Assembly: GCA_002841545.1 (NCBI GenBank)
Contig: PGZZ01000009.1
Span: 79,726 to 143,725 of the forward strand
From: Firmicutes bacterium HGW-Firmicutes-16
GTDB taxonomy: Bacteria > Bacillota > Clostridia > Oscillospirales > Oscillospiraceae
DNA length: 64,000 bases
Direction of reading: 5' to 3'
Positions 16,384 to 24,668 of this stretch are shown in pieces. The position numbers and the translations under genes are program-made. Each line of letters starts with the position of its first letter. Position 1 is the stretch's first letter. The notes beneath the pieces were generated by a model. It was not told the origin of the DNA. It did not search any database and worked only from the letters and a program-made list of their open reading frames with translations.

Positions 16384-17853
16384 ATGGACACTCGTTATGC
16401 GATTTCCGAATACCCGGATGCGGCAAAAGTCTCGGCAGAGCTTGATGCCCTTATAAAGAAGCCCATTCACAGTATAAGCAAGGAGGCCCTTGCGCGTTAC
16501 GAAGAAGACTACTTTGATGCAAAATGCGCGAAGTCGAAGGAAATAATCGTTAAGGCACAGGAAAAAATCCCCGGAGGAGTACAGCACAACCTTGCCTTCA
16601 ACTACCCGTTCCCGCTGGTGTTCACAAAAGCGGAGGGAGCCTATCTTTACGATTTGGACGGGAATCGCTATTATGATTTTCTGCAGGCCGGAGGCCCGAC
16701 AGTTCTCGGAAGCAATCCACCCGAAGTACGGGAAAAGGTCATCGAGCTTTTGAATGAGTGCGGTCCTTCCACGGGACTGTTCCATGAGTTCGAATACAAG
16801 CTTGCGGCAAAAATATCTGAAGCTATGCCGAACGTTGAAATGTTCCGCATGCTCGGTTCGGGCACAGAAGGCTGCATGGCGGCAATCCGCGTCGCACGTC
16901 TTGCGACGAAGAAAAAGAACATCATCAAAATGGGCGGAGCTTATCACGGCTGGAGCGATCAGCTTGCCTATGGTATTCGTATTCCCGGCTCTAAGTGGAC
17001 GCAGGCACACGGCGTTCCCCATTTTGTTTTCAGGGACACGCAGGAGTTTTTCCCGAACGACCTTGACGATCTTGAGCGCAAGCTGAAGCTAAATCAACTC
17101 CGCGGCGGTACTGCCGCCGTTATGATTGAGCCGCTTGGACCCGAAAGCGGGACGCGGCCCGTAGATAAGGACTTTAACAAAGGCGTCGAGGCACTCTGCC
17201 GCAAATATGACGCACTGTTTATATTTGACGAAGTCGTTACGGCGTTCCGTATGGGTATGGGCGGTGCGCAGGGCTATTTCGGCGTTTCTCCCGACCTTAC
17301 CGTTTTCGGCAAGGTTGTTGCGGGCGGTTATCCCGGCGCGGGCGGACTCGGCGGCAAAAAGGAATATATGCAGTATCTCTGTGCGGGTCTTGGTGGCAAG
17401 AGCAAAAAGGCCTTGATCGGCGGAACTATGGCGGCAACACCGCTCAGCTGCGTCGCCGGCTACTATACGCTTTGCGAGATCGAGCGCAGGAATGCGGCGC
17501 AGGTCGCGGGACAGATGGGCGACAGGATGACAAAGGGACTTCAAAATCTAATCAAGAAGCATAAGCTGCCTTTCGTTACATTTAATCAGGGTTCAATCTG
17601 CCACCTTGAAACAGTCGGTACTATGCACTATTCAATTAATTGGTCGAAGCCGTGGACCATCCCTGAGGTTATGAAGCAGACGACCATCCGCAAGACGGAG
17701 ATGGAGCACATGGGTGCTGCCTATATGGCGGAAGGACTTGTCACGCTTGCCGGAAGCCGTCTTTATACAAGCGGAGCCTATACAGAAGCAATGATTGACG
17801 AAGCGCTTGCGGCATTTGACCGTGTCTTTGATAATGTGACCGTAAACGCATAA
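16384..17853 (+). CDS. Class III PLP-dependent aminotransferase (HemL-like)
   Basis: 489 residues from ATG 16384, chosen because TGGAGG is 7 bases upstream; the ATG at 16378 is only one base from it. Family motifs: substrate/PLP region LGSGTEGCMAAIRVARL (~160), GGAYHGWSD, FIFDEVVTAFRMG (~283) with the PLP-stacking Asp, and the Schiff-base Lys at about 310 in FGKVVAGGYP. It most resembles glutamate-1-semialdehyde aminomutase and related transaminases, but no other heme genes are nearby and it is ~60 residues longer than HemL, so a dedicated amino-sugar or amino-aldehyde substrate is more likely. Operon with the aldolase-like gene 18 bases downstream; probably induced through the TetR operators. 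Confidence 0.87.
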   Translation: MDTRYAISEYPDAAKVSAELDALIKKPIHSISKEALARYEEDYFDAKCAKSKEIIVKAQEKIPGGVQHNLAFNYPFPLVFTKAEGAYLYDLDGNRYYDFLQAGGPTVLGSNPPEVREKVIELLNECGPSTGLFHEFEYKLAAKISEAMPNVEMFRMLGSGTEGCMAAIRVARLATKKKNIIKMGGAYHGWSDQLAYGIRIPGSKWTQAHGVPHFVFRDTQEFFPNDLDDLERKLKLNQLRGGTAAVMIEPLGPESGTRPVDKDFNKGVEALCRKYDALFIFDEVVTAFRMGMGGAQGYFGVSPDLTVFGKVVAGGYPGAGGLGGKKEYMQYLCAGLGGKSKKALIGGTMAATPLSCVAGYYTLCEIERRNAAQVAGQMGDRMTKGLQNLIKKHKLPFVTFNQGSICHLETVGTMHYSINWSKPWTIPEVMKQTTIRKTEMEHMGAAYMAEGLVTLAGSRLYTSGAYTEAMIDEALAAFDRVFDNVTVNA

Positions 17854-17871
17854 GAGCATAGGGGTATTTAA

Positions 17872-19026
17872 ATGGACGAATTGAAAGCCAAAGAGCTTGT
17901 AGTGCAGGCGGGCTTAGAGCTTGTCAAAAACGGCCTGATAGCAAGGACGTGGGGTAACGTAAGCTGCCGTTTGGACGACAAATACTTTGTTATAACACCC
18001 AGCGGACGCGAGTATGAAAGCCTGACTTCTTCTGAGATTGTTAAATGTAAAATTGAAGATGGCTCCTATGAGGGAGATATTAAGCCCTCGTCTGAAAAAG
18101 GCGTGCATGCACTCGTTTATCGCAAAAGACCGGAAGCCACTTTTGTAATACATACTCATCAGCTACAAGCATCGGCCGCGAGCGTTCTGAATAAGACAGA
18201 GATACCTGCTAGCCTTTCATCCGAGGGAGAACCTATTCCGCTTGCGGAGTACGGTCTTCCCAGCACGAAAAAGCTTGTCAACGGTGTTGAAAAGGCACTT
18301 GAAAGAACTAAGGGTCGAGCGGTCATAATGTCTCACCACGGTACAGTTTGCTTTGGAGCAGACGACAGGAAAACATTTGACAGGGCTCTTGCACTCGAAA
18401 TAGACAGCAAAAACTACATCGAAAAAATCTATGAGGAAGCAAGCGGTAAAAAGCCGAAAAACGAAAGAGATATCTATTCACAGTATCTCGGGGGAAAAGC
18501 AAAGTTTCCCGACAAGCCTTTGATGCTTGGTAGTAGCAGGCGCACAGAAAACGGGTTTATTTTGTCGCTGAACGGACAAGAGTCGGAATATAAATTAGAA
18601 CTTAAAGTGATGCCTTTGGAAGCCGCATTACACGCGGAGATTTACAGAAAGCGCAAGGATATTAACTATATTGCATATGCTGACAGCGCTCCGCTGCTTG
18701 CAGTATCAGCCGCGAAAACTTCGCTTGTTGCCATACTCGATGACTTTGCTCAAATCGAGGGCAGGAGGGCGAATTGTTCAAAAAGTGCTGCGCCCTTTGA
18801 TGTCGTCCGCGCACTTGCTAAACGGGCTGGAGTCCTTGTTTCCGGAAACGGCGCACTTTGCTGCGGCGCAACCGAGTCGGATGCGCATGCAGTTTTGCTC
18901 GTGATGGAGAAAAATGCTTATGCTCAGATTGCGGCAAGCCTTATGGGAAAACCGCGCTCGCTTTCATTTATTGATTGCTTGATAATGAGAACTGTGTATA
19001 AATTGAGTTATTCAAAGAAAAAGTAA
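17872..19026 (+). CDS. Tandem class II aldolase/adducin-fold protein, second domain degenerate
   Basis: 384 residues, nearly twice the normal ~200-220. Domain 1 (~1-200) is a regular class II aldolase/epimerase: TWGNVSCR substrate loop, SSEKGVHALVYRKRP with the catalytic Glu, the metal ligands HTH (FVIHTHQLQA) and a third His in SHHGTVCFG. Domain 2 (~225-370) repeats the fold (LHAEIYRKRKDINYIAYADS, VLVSGNGALCCGATESDAHA) but the HxH is now YAD and the HHG is GNG, so it cannot bind the catalytic zinc. Class II aldolases cleave sugar phosphates such as fuculose- or ribulose-phosphate. Co-transcribed with the aminotransferase and opposite a sugar kinase. Domain 2 probably has a structural or regulatory role (inference). 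Confidence 0.85.
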   Translation: MDELKAKELVVQAGLELVKNGLIARTWGNVSCRLDDKYFVITPSGREYESLTSSEIVKCKIEDGSYEGDIKPSSEKGVHALVYRKRPEATFVIHTHQLQASAASVLNKTEIPASLSSEGEPIPLAEYGLPSTKKLVNGVEKALERTKGRAVIMSHHGTVCFGADDRKTFDRALALEIDSKNYIEKIYEEASGKKPKNERDIYSQYLGGKAKFPDKPLMLGSSRRTENGFILSLNGQESEYKLELKVMPLEAALHAEIYRKRKDINYIAYADSAPLLAVSAAKTSLVAILDDFAQIEGRRANCSKSAAPFDVVRALAKRAGVLVSGNGALCCGATESDAHAVLLVMEKNAYAQIAASLMGKPRSLSFIDCLIMRTVYKLSYSKKK

Positions 19027-19060
19027 TGTAATTATGTAAACTGCAATATTTATATAGTAA

Positions 19061-19097
19061 GAGCGCCCTTCTTCCAATTTAGATTGGGGGGGCGCTC
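19061..19097 (+). terminator. Terminator after the aldolase gene
   Basis: GAGCGCCC / GGGCGCTC outer arms and an inner CCAAT / ATTGG stem; no strong T-run. The rest of the 330-base gap 19027-19356 holds no convincing gene; a TATAAT (19279-19284) is the likely -10 for the next gene, without a clear -35. Confidence 0.65.
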
Positions 19098-19356
19098 ATT
19101 ACTATAACCCGATATAGACAAAGACATCAGTATGTGTGAAAAACCAACAAAACAATAAGAAAGTCTGAAATCACAACACAAGAATACGGATGTCCGAAAT
19201 ATAACCAATATAAGCATATTGCCCAAATTTGAAACAGGAGAGAGCAGATTGACTGTACAAAAATAAACAATCTTTTCTTATAATAGTGTCTGCAGATATG
19301 CAACGTGTCCATAGCAGAGCGTATTTTGTAGACATTAAAAATTAGGAGGAGTTATT

Positions 19357-21126
19357 GTGTATTACAGTAATGGCAATTATGAGGCTTTCGCTCGTCCCGA
19401 AAAGCCCGAAGGCGTTGATAAAAAGTCGGCATATATTGTAGGATCCGGTCTTGCCGGTCTGGCAGTTGCTGCTTTCCTTGTCCGTGACGCTCAGATGCCC
19501 GGATCGCATATCCATATTTTCGAGGCTGATCCCGTCTCCGGCGGCGCCTGCGATGGTGCTTTCCTTGAAAAGTATGGTTTTGTTTGCCGTGGCGGACGTG
19601 AAATGGAAAACCATTTCGAGTGCCTGTGGGACCTTTTCCACTCCGTTCCCTCCATTGAGACGGAAGGCGTATCAGTCCTTGACGAGTACTATTGGCTGAA
19701 CAAGCACGATCCCAACTTCTCACTTGAACGTGCTATCATATCTGGTGGCGAGAGCGCACATACCGACGGCAAATTCGACATCACCCCGGGCGCAGCCACA
19801 CAGATACTCAAGCTCTTCATGACTCCTGACAGAGATCTTAATGACAGACCCATGACCGATTTCTTCGATGATGAGTTCTTCAGCACAAACTTCTGGCTTT
19901 ATTGGCAGACCATGTTTGCATTCCAGAAGTGGCATTCAGCACTTGAGATGAAGCTTTATATTCATCGCTTCATCCATCACATCGGTGGTTTGCCCGATTT
20001 CAAGGCTCTTAAGTTCACAAAGTACAACCAGTATGAGTCGCTTATCCTCCCGCTGCAGAAGTATCTGCAAGACAAAGGCGTTATTTTCGAGTTTAACTGC
20101 GTAGTCAAAAACATACTCTTTGATTGCACAGCTGAAAAGAAGGTCGCAAAGCAGATCGTTCTTGCTCGCGCAGGCAAGGAAGAGAAAATTAGCCTCACCG
20201 AGAACGAATATGTATTCGCAACGCTCGGCAGCAACGTTGACAATGCGACACTCGGAAACAACACCGAAGTTCCTGTTCTCAAGGATACCCCGGGCAGCGG
20301 CGTATCGTGGGAACTGTGGCAGAACATCGCGGCTCAGGATCCCGCTTTCGGTAAGCCCATGAAGTTCTGCGGCAACATTAAGGAAACCCTTTGGGAATCC
20401 GCCACCACAACAATTGATAAGGAAATCATTCCATATGTTGAAAAGCTCTGCAAGAGAGACGTTCTCTCAGGCAAAGTTGTTACCGGCGGCATCATCACTG
20501 TCAAGGGTTCCAGTTGGCTTATGAGCTTTACCTTCAACCGTCAGCCTCACTTCAAGGCTCAGCCTAAGGACAAGGCCGTTGGCTGGATTTATGCTCTCAA
20601 CAACTATGTCCCCGGTGATTATATCAAAAAGCCCATCATTGAGTGCACCGGCATCGAGATTTGCGAAGAGTGGCTGTATCACATGGGCGTTCCCCAGGAT
20701 AAGATCCATGACCTGGCTGTGAACCATGCCAACACCATTCCCTGCATAATGCCTTATGTTACTACATATTTTGTAAACAGAGCTGCGGGAGATCGTCCGA
20801 AAGTCGTTCCCGAAGGTGCTGTGAACTTCGGCTTCCTCGGCGAGCACGTCGAAACACCGCGCGACACCGTTTTCACCACTGAGTTTGCTGTTCGCACCGG
20901 TATGGAAGCAGTTTACACCCTTCTCAATGTTGACCGCGGCGTTCCTGAAGTATTTGCGTCCGTTTACGATGTACGCGTACTGATGGAGTCGACAATGAAG
21001 CTCATGGATGGCAGAAAGCCTCTTGAAGTATTCCTGCCCGTGCTCTTGCCGATTATCATTATGCTTAAGGAAAAAATCGACAGCAATGTCGTAGTTGATC
21101 TCATTAAGAAATATGGCATCATGTAA
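19357..21126 (+). CDS. ohyA: Oleate hydratase (MCRA family, FAD-dependent)
   Basis: 589 residues, typical of the 67-kDa myosin-cross-reactive-antigen family. FAD-binding motif IVGSGLAGLAVAAFL (~27-41), then FEADPVSGGACDG and the family signature CRGGREMENHFECLWDLF (~75), which includes the catalytic Glu of characterised enzymes. Oleate hydratases add water across the cis-9 double bond of free unsaturated fatty acids, giving 10-hydroxystearate, and detoxify host or dietary fatty acids. GTG start with AGGAGGAG in front. Codon use is strongly C-ending (AAC, TTC, GTC, ACC), unlike neighbouring genes, suggesting high expression. Monocistronic between two terminators. Confidence 0.93.
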   Translation: MYYSNGNYEAFARPEKPEGVDKKSAYIVGSGLAGLAVAAFLVRDAQMPGSHIHIFEADPVSGGACDGAFLEKYGFVCRGGREMENHFECLWDLFHSVPSIETEGVSVLDEYYWLNKHDPNFSLERAIISGGESAHTDGKFDITPGAATQILKLFMTPDRDLNDRPMTDFFDDEFFSTNFWLYWQTMFAFQKWHSALEMKLYIHRFIHHIGGLPDFKALKFTKYNQYESLILPLQKYLQDKGVIFEFNCVVKNILFDCTAEKKVAKQIVLARAGKEEKISLTENEYVFATLGSNVDNATLGNNTEVPVLKDTPGSGVSWELWQNIAAQDPAFGKPMKFCGNIKETLWESATTTIDKEIIPYVEKLCKRDVLSGKVVTGGIITVKGSSWLMSFTFNRQPHFKAQPKDKAVGWIYALNNYVPGDYIKKPIIECTGIEICEEWLYHMGVPQDKIHDLAVNHANTIPCIMPYVTTYFVNRAAGDRPKVVPEGAVNFGFLGEHVETPRDTVFTTEFAVRTGMEAVYTLLNVDRGVPEVFASVYDVRVLMESTMKLMDGRKPLEVFLPVLLPIIIMLKEKIDSNVVVDLIKKYGIM

Positions 21127-21217
21127 TTTTGTCTCGCGTATTAGCTTTGTTTATGTTAATTGAACCTGTTGGATACTGTTGCAATGGGTTCGCTTTGGCA
21201 GAGAATATAAACAACTG

Positions 21218-21252
21218 GGGGAGTAACGGCGTTAGCCCTTACTCCCCATTTT
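21218..21252 (+). terminator. First terminator after ohyA
   Basis: GGGGAGTAA / TTACTCCCC stem followed by ATTTTT. A second terminator follows at 21269; the remainder of the 21127-21499 gap is AT-rich and shows no gene. Confidence 0.82.
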
Positions 21253-21268
21253 TAAAAACAATTCCTGC

Positions 21269-21298
21269 GACAAGCTTTCCAAAGCTTGTCGTTTTTTT
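21269..21298 (+). terminator. Second terminator after ohyA
   Basis: CGACAAGCTTT / AAAGCTTGTCG stem with a T7 tract: a classical intrinsic terminator. Two in tandem fit a highly transcribed gene. Confidence 0.9.
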
Positions 21299-21499
21299 GT
21301 ACAGTGTTAAAAATATTGGTTATAATGTATTGACAAGTAGCTGACTCTTGTAATATCATAATCAATATTAGATGCAGTAATAATAGTTACCAGTTGATTT
21401 GTGTTGATACGTTCATATTTAAATGTTATTATGAAATTGTCGAAGTGTAAACTTAAAGCCATTCTTAAAAATTAGAAGGTTTATAAATGGTAAATTTAT

Positions 21500-22798
21500 A
21501 TGCAAATTAGCAATAATGATAATGTTTTATCGTTCCCTCCGCTCCTTCCGCTTGATAATGCAGCAAAAATATATCCCGCGGCTAAAGGCAGAAGAAGCCC
21601 ATCAATGTTTCGTTTGTCAATGGAGCTTACGGAGGAAATTAATAGAAAAGTTCTTGAGCTGGCCCTTGGAAGAGCACTTAAACGAATGCCAAGCTTTTGC
21701 CAGCACCTTAAACGTGGCTTTTTCTGGTATCACCTGGAACATCGGCAGGACATTCCGCCTATATCTGACGACATCAGAAATCCCTGTGTTTATCTAAATG
21801 AAAAGAAGAACATGGGCTTTCAGCTTCGTGTCAGCTGCTATAAAAAAAGAATTTCCGTTGATTATTTTCATGTCCTGACAGACGGAACCGGCGGAATGGT
21901 TTTTCTGAAAACACTTGTTGCCGAATATATATCAATAAGGTATGCGATAATAATACCGCGGGGAAATGGAATTCTGGACTGTTCAGAAGCTCCGCAAAAA
22001 GCGGAATATGAAGACAGCTTTTTCAGATACGCGAAGCCGATGGGGATTAGCAGACTCGAAAAACCCGCATACCACATTAAAGGAAAGCGCGAAGAATACG
22101 GGATAATCAATATCACAACCGGAATTATACCTCTTGATGAAATCCGAGCGAAAGCAACGGAATACGATGCCACGATTAACGAATTTCTGTCCGCTGTCCT
22201 TATTCAGGCAATTTATTGTATTCAGCAAAAGGAAAATGTACCTTTCAGGAGGAAGCAGCCGGTTAAAGTCTGTATTCCAATTAATCTACGACGGCATTTT
22301 CCTTCTAGCACGTTGCGTAACTTTACTTCATATGTTAATCTTGGTATAGTTCCGACTTTGGGCAGCTATACGCTTGAAGAAATTATTACCATAATAAAAC
22401 ATGGAATGGCGCTTGAAGCAAACAAAAAGATGCTGACAGCTAAATTCAGCTCCAATGTAAAGTCAGAGAAAAACACATTTTTGAAACTGGCTCCGCTTTA
22501 TCTGAAAGACCCCATTATGAAGATGTATTATATAATGAACGGTGACAGGTATAACAGTGCAACTCTTTCAAATCTTGGCTTAGTTAGCCTGCCTGACGAA
22601 ATGACAAAGTATATCGAGCGTGTTGGATTTATGCTCGGCGCAGGTCTGAACCCTGTATCCTGCGGCTGTGTCAGCTTTCAAAATAAGCTTTGCTTTAACA
22701 TTTCAAGAACGATTAAAGAACCATTTGTTGAAAAAAAGTTTTTCACAATGCTCTCAGGTATGGGCATACACATTACGCTGGAAAGCAATCAGAGGTGA
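21500..22798 (+). CDS. Condensation-domain/alcohol-acetyltransferase-like acyltransferase
   Basis: 432 residues. The central HVLTDGTGG (~125) is the HxxxDG catalytic motif of the CoA-dependent acyltransferase superfamily (BAHD, NRPS condensation, alcohol acetyltransferases). A second family region (PINLRRHFPSSTLRNF, ~258) recalls the DFGWG-side channel loop of these enzymes. Probably transfers an acyl group from CoA or a carrier to an alcohol or amine; the acceptor is unknown. The ATG has only a weak ribosome site (AGAAGG 20 bases upstream), so the start may be elsewhere. First of a likely three-gene unit with the zinc-ribbon membrane protein and radical SAM gene (gaps 4 and 26 bases). Confidence 0.8.
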   Translation: MQISNNDNVLSFPPLLPLDNAAKIYPAAKGRRSPSMFRLSMELTEEINRKVLELALGRALKRMPSFCQHLKRGFFWYHLEHRQDIPPISDDIRNPCVYLNEKKNMGFQLRVSCYKKRISVDYFHVLTDGTGGMVFLKTLVAEYISIRYAIIIPRGNGILDCSEAPQKAEYEDSFFRYAKPMGISRLEKPAYHIKGKREEYGIINITTGIIPLDEIRAKATEYDATINEFLSAVLIQAIYCIQQKENVPFRRKQPVKVCIPINLRRHFPSSTLRNFTSYVNLGIVPTLGSYTLEEIITIIKHGMALEANKKMLTAKFSSNVKSEKNTFLKLAPLYLKDPIMKMYYIMNGDRYNSATLSNLGLVSLPDEMTKYIERVGFMLGAGLNPVSCGCVSFQNKLCFNISRTIKEPFVEKKFFTMLSGMGIHITLESNQR

Positions 22799-22802
22799 CA
22801 TT

Positions 22803-23498
22803 TTGAAACAACATTATTGCTCAAAATGCGGGGTGTATCTCGCGCATACGGAAACCTCTTGCCCGCTTTGCGGGACGCATATGATTCATGAATCTGCCGC
22901 TTCGGAGCGAGCTTATCCGGCAAACTGTGAAGAGGTACCCTTGGCCAGCAAGCATGTAGCGCTGAAAGGGCTTATTCTTCTTCTGTTTCCTGCATTGTGC
23001 TGCTTTGTCATTGATATTCTGGTAGACGGACGGATTAGCTGGGGAGCGTATATCTGGGGAGCCGAAGCCTGTTTGTTTGTATTCGCTTTCTTACCGAAAC
23101 TGTTCGATAGACCGAAGCTGAGTTATTGTCTGATTGCCGACACGGCGGCTACCGTAGCGTACCTTTTTCTAATAGGCCATTTAGATGGATCTACTCAATG
23201 GGTGTTACCGTTGGGTCTTCCCCTTGCAGCTTTGGCAGGCATGTTGGTCTTTTCAGTTGTAACAACAATACAAATGGATAAGATATCGCATTTATTCAAA
23301 TCCGGAGCTGTATTCTTCACAGCAGGAGTGTTTACGCTTGCGGTTGAAATTGTAATTGATATGTATAACTTGGGAATGCTTACTCTCGGTTGGACGTTAC
23401 CAATTTTCCTGCCACTACTAGTCACTTCGGCAGCTATGTTTTACGTTGAGTATGACTGCGGACTGAAGGCGCGAATTGTTCGGGCAGTATTCCTCTAA
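22803..23498 (+). CDS. Zinc-ribbon multi-span membrane protein (DUF6320-like)
   Basis: 231 residues from TTG 22803, chosen because AGAGGTGA lies 5 bases upstream at the end of the previous gene. The N-terminal zinc ribbon has two CxxC pairs (HYCSKCGVYL, TSCPLCGTH). After ~35 residues come about six membrane helices (from ~60 to the C-terminus). Small zinc-ribbon plus membrane proteins of this type are often encoded next to alcohol-acetyltransferase-like proteins in Clostridia; function unknown. The ribbon would lie in the cytoplasm and may recruit the adjacent acyltransferase (inference). Confidence 0.75.
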   Translation: MKQHYCSKCGVYLAHTETSCPLCGTHMIHESAASERAYPANCEEVPLASKHVALKGLILLLFPALCCFVIDILVDGRISWGAYIWGAEACLFVFAFLPKLFDRPKLSYCLIADTAATVAYLFLIGHLDGSTQWVLPLGLPLAALAGMLVFSVVTTIQMDKISHLFKSGAVFFTAGVFTLAVEIVIDMYNLGMLTLGWTLPIFLPLLVTSAAMFYVEYDCGLKARIVRAVFL

Positions 23499-23524
23499 TA
23501 GAAATATTATAAAAGGAAAATAGC

Positions 23525-24601
23525 ATGGATTTAAATAAATATATTGAACAAGGGATAAGCTCAATCGCTTCAGCCTTATCAAATTTCTATATTTCTGAAG
23601 GTGAGAGTACCGATTTTCTAGTTTCACTTATTCCGTCGCTTACACTTAGCACGGAAAGGAGACAAAGCTACGAGGAGAGCGGTCACCACATTCCACCATT
23701 TCTGATAGCGAGCATCGCCTCTAAATGCAATCTTCGCTGTGCGGGCTGTTATGCCAGAGCGGGTGGCATCTGCTCCGAAAACCAAGGGGAAAAGGAGCTG
23801 AGCGTAGACGAATGGAAAAATGTTCTCACGGAAGCATCTGAGCTTGGTATATCGTTTGTCCTGCTTGCCGGGGGAGAGCCCCTGCTTCGTCGGGATATTG
23901 TCGGTTTGGCGGCGAATTTTCCGAACATGATTTTTCCGATATTTACAAATGGGACACTTCTGGACAAAGAATATATTAAGCTTTTTGAAAAGCATTGCAA
24001 CCTTATCCCGGTTTTCAGCATTGAGGGAGACGCGAAGGAGACTGACCAGCGTCGCGGTGAGGGTGTGTCTAAGAATGTCCAGAAGGCAATGGACGATTTA
24101 CATACAAGAGGAATTCTTTTCGCATCGTCAGTGACTGTAACGAACCTGAATCTATCAACTGTCGTAACTGAGAGCTTCCTCCAAGACCTGCGAAGCAAGG
24201 GCTGCGGCGCTGTATTCTTTGTTGAATACGTGCCCGCCGAGAAGGGGACGGAAGCTCTCGTACTTTCAGAGGACGAGGCCGAGAGTCTCAATAAAGAGGT
24301 CGGACGATTTAAGGCTCAATTTACGGATATGAACATTTTCGCCTTCCCGGGTGACGAGAAATACATGGGCGGCTGTTTAGCTGCCGGACGCGGCTTCTTT
24401 CACGTGAATCCCTTCGGAGGCGCGGAGGCCTGCCCCTTTTCACCGTTTTCAAAACTGAATGTAAAAGAGCATTCGATACTTGATATACTCGGTTCCCCCT
24501 TTTTTGAAGAGGTGCGAAGAATAGGAAAGGAAGATGCAATGCAGCATTCCGGCGGCTGTGCGCTCTTCAAGCACGAAAACGAGATTAAGCAGCTTCTTTA
24601 A
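23525..24601 (+). CDS. Radical SAM protein with SPASM-like C-terminus
   Basis: 358 residues. The radical-SAM cluster motif C-x3-C-x2-C is in SKCNLRCAGCYARAG (~70), followed by the GGEPLLRRD motif (~118) and the TNGTLLD strand (~140). The C-terminal part carries Cys residues (GGCLAAGRG, EACPFSPFS, GGCALF) that could bind an auxiliary Fe-S cluster. Radical SAM enzymes of this group modify peptides or cofactors by H-atom abstraction. No precursor peptide gene is evident nearby. Last gene of the unit with the acyltransferase and membrane protein; ribosome site AAAAGGAAAA. Confidence 0.85.
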   Translation: MDLNKYIEQGISSIASALSNFYISEGESTDFLVSLIPSLTLSTERRQSYEESGHHIPPFLIASIASKCNLRCAGCYARAGGICSENQGEKELSVDEWKNVLTEASELGISFVLLAGGEPLLRRDIVGLAANFPNMIFPIFTNGTLLDKEYIKLFEKHCNLIPVFSIEGDAKETDQRRGEGVSKNVQKAMDDLHTRGILFASSVTVTNLNLSTVVTESFLQDLRSKGCGAVFFVEYVPAEKGTEALVLSEDEAESLNKEVGRFKAQFTDMNIFAFPGDEKYMGGCLAAGRGFFHVNPFGGAEACPFSPFSKLNVKEHSILDILGSPFFEEVRRIGKEDAMQHSGGCALFKHENEIKQLL

Positions 24602-24612
24602 AATAGATACAT

Positions 24613-24651
24613 AAAAAAGTGCGACGGTTATCGAACCGTCGCACTTTTTTT
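24613..24651. terminator. Bidirectional terminator
   Basis: Perfect stem GTGCGACGGTT / AACCGTCGCAC flanked by A6 on the left and T7 on the right. It ends the radical SAM unit and, on the other strand, the ABC exporter operon. Confidence 0.93.
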
Positions 24652-24668
24652 AAAACAAAGACTGAAGC

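Noticed and set aside
16351..17022. 223-codon minus-strand ORF
   Set aside because: Lies entirely antisense to the well-supported aminotransferase gene; shadow of its codon bias.
21129..21344. 71-codon ORF after ohyA
   Set aside because: It runs through two terminators, starts without a ribosome site and has no coding signature.
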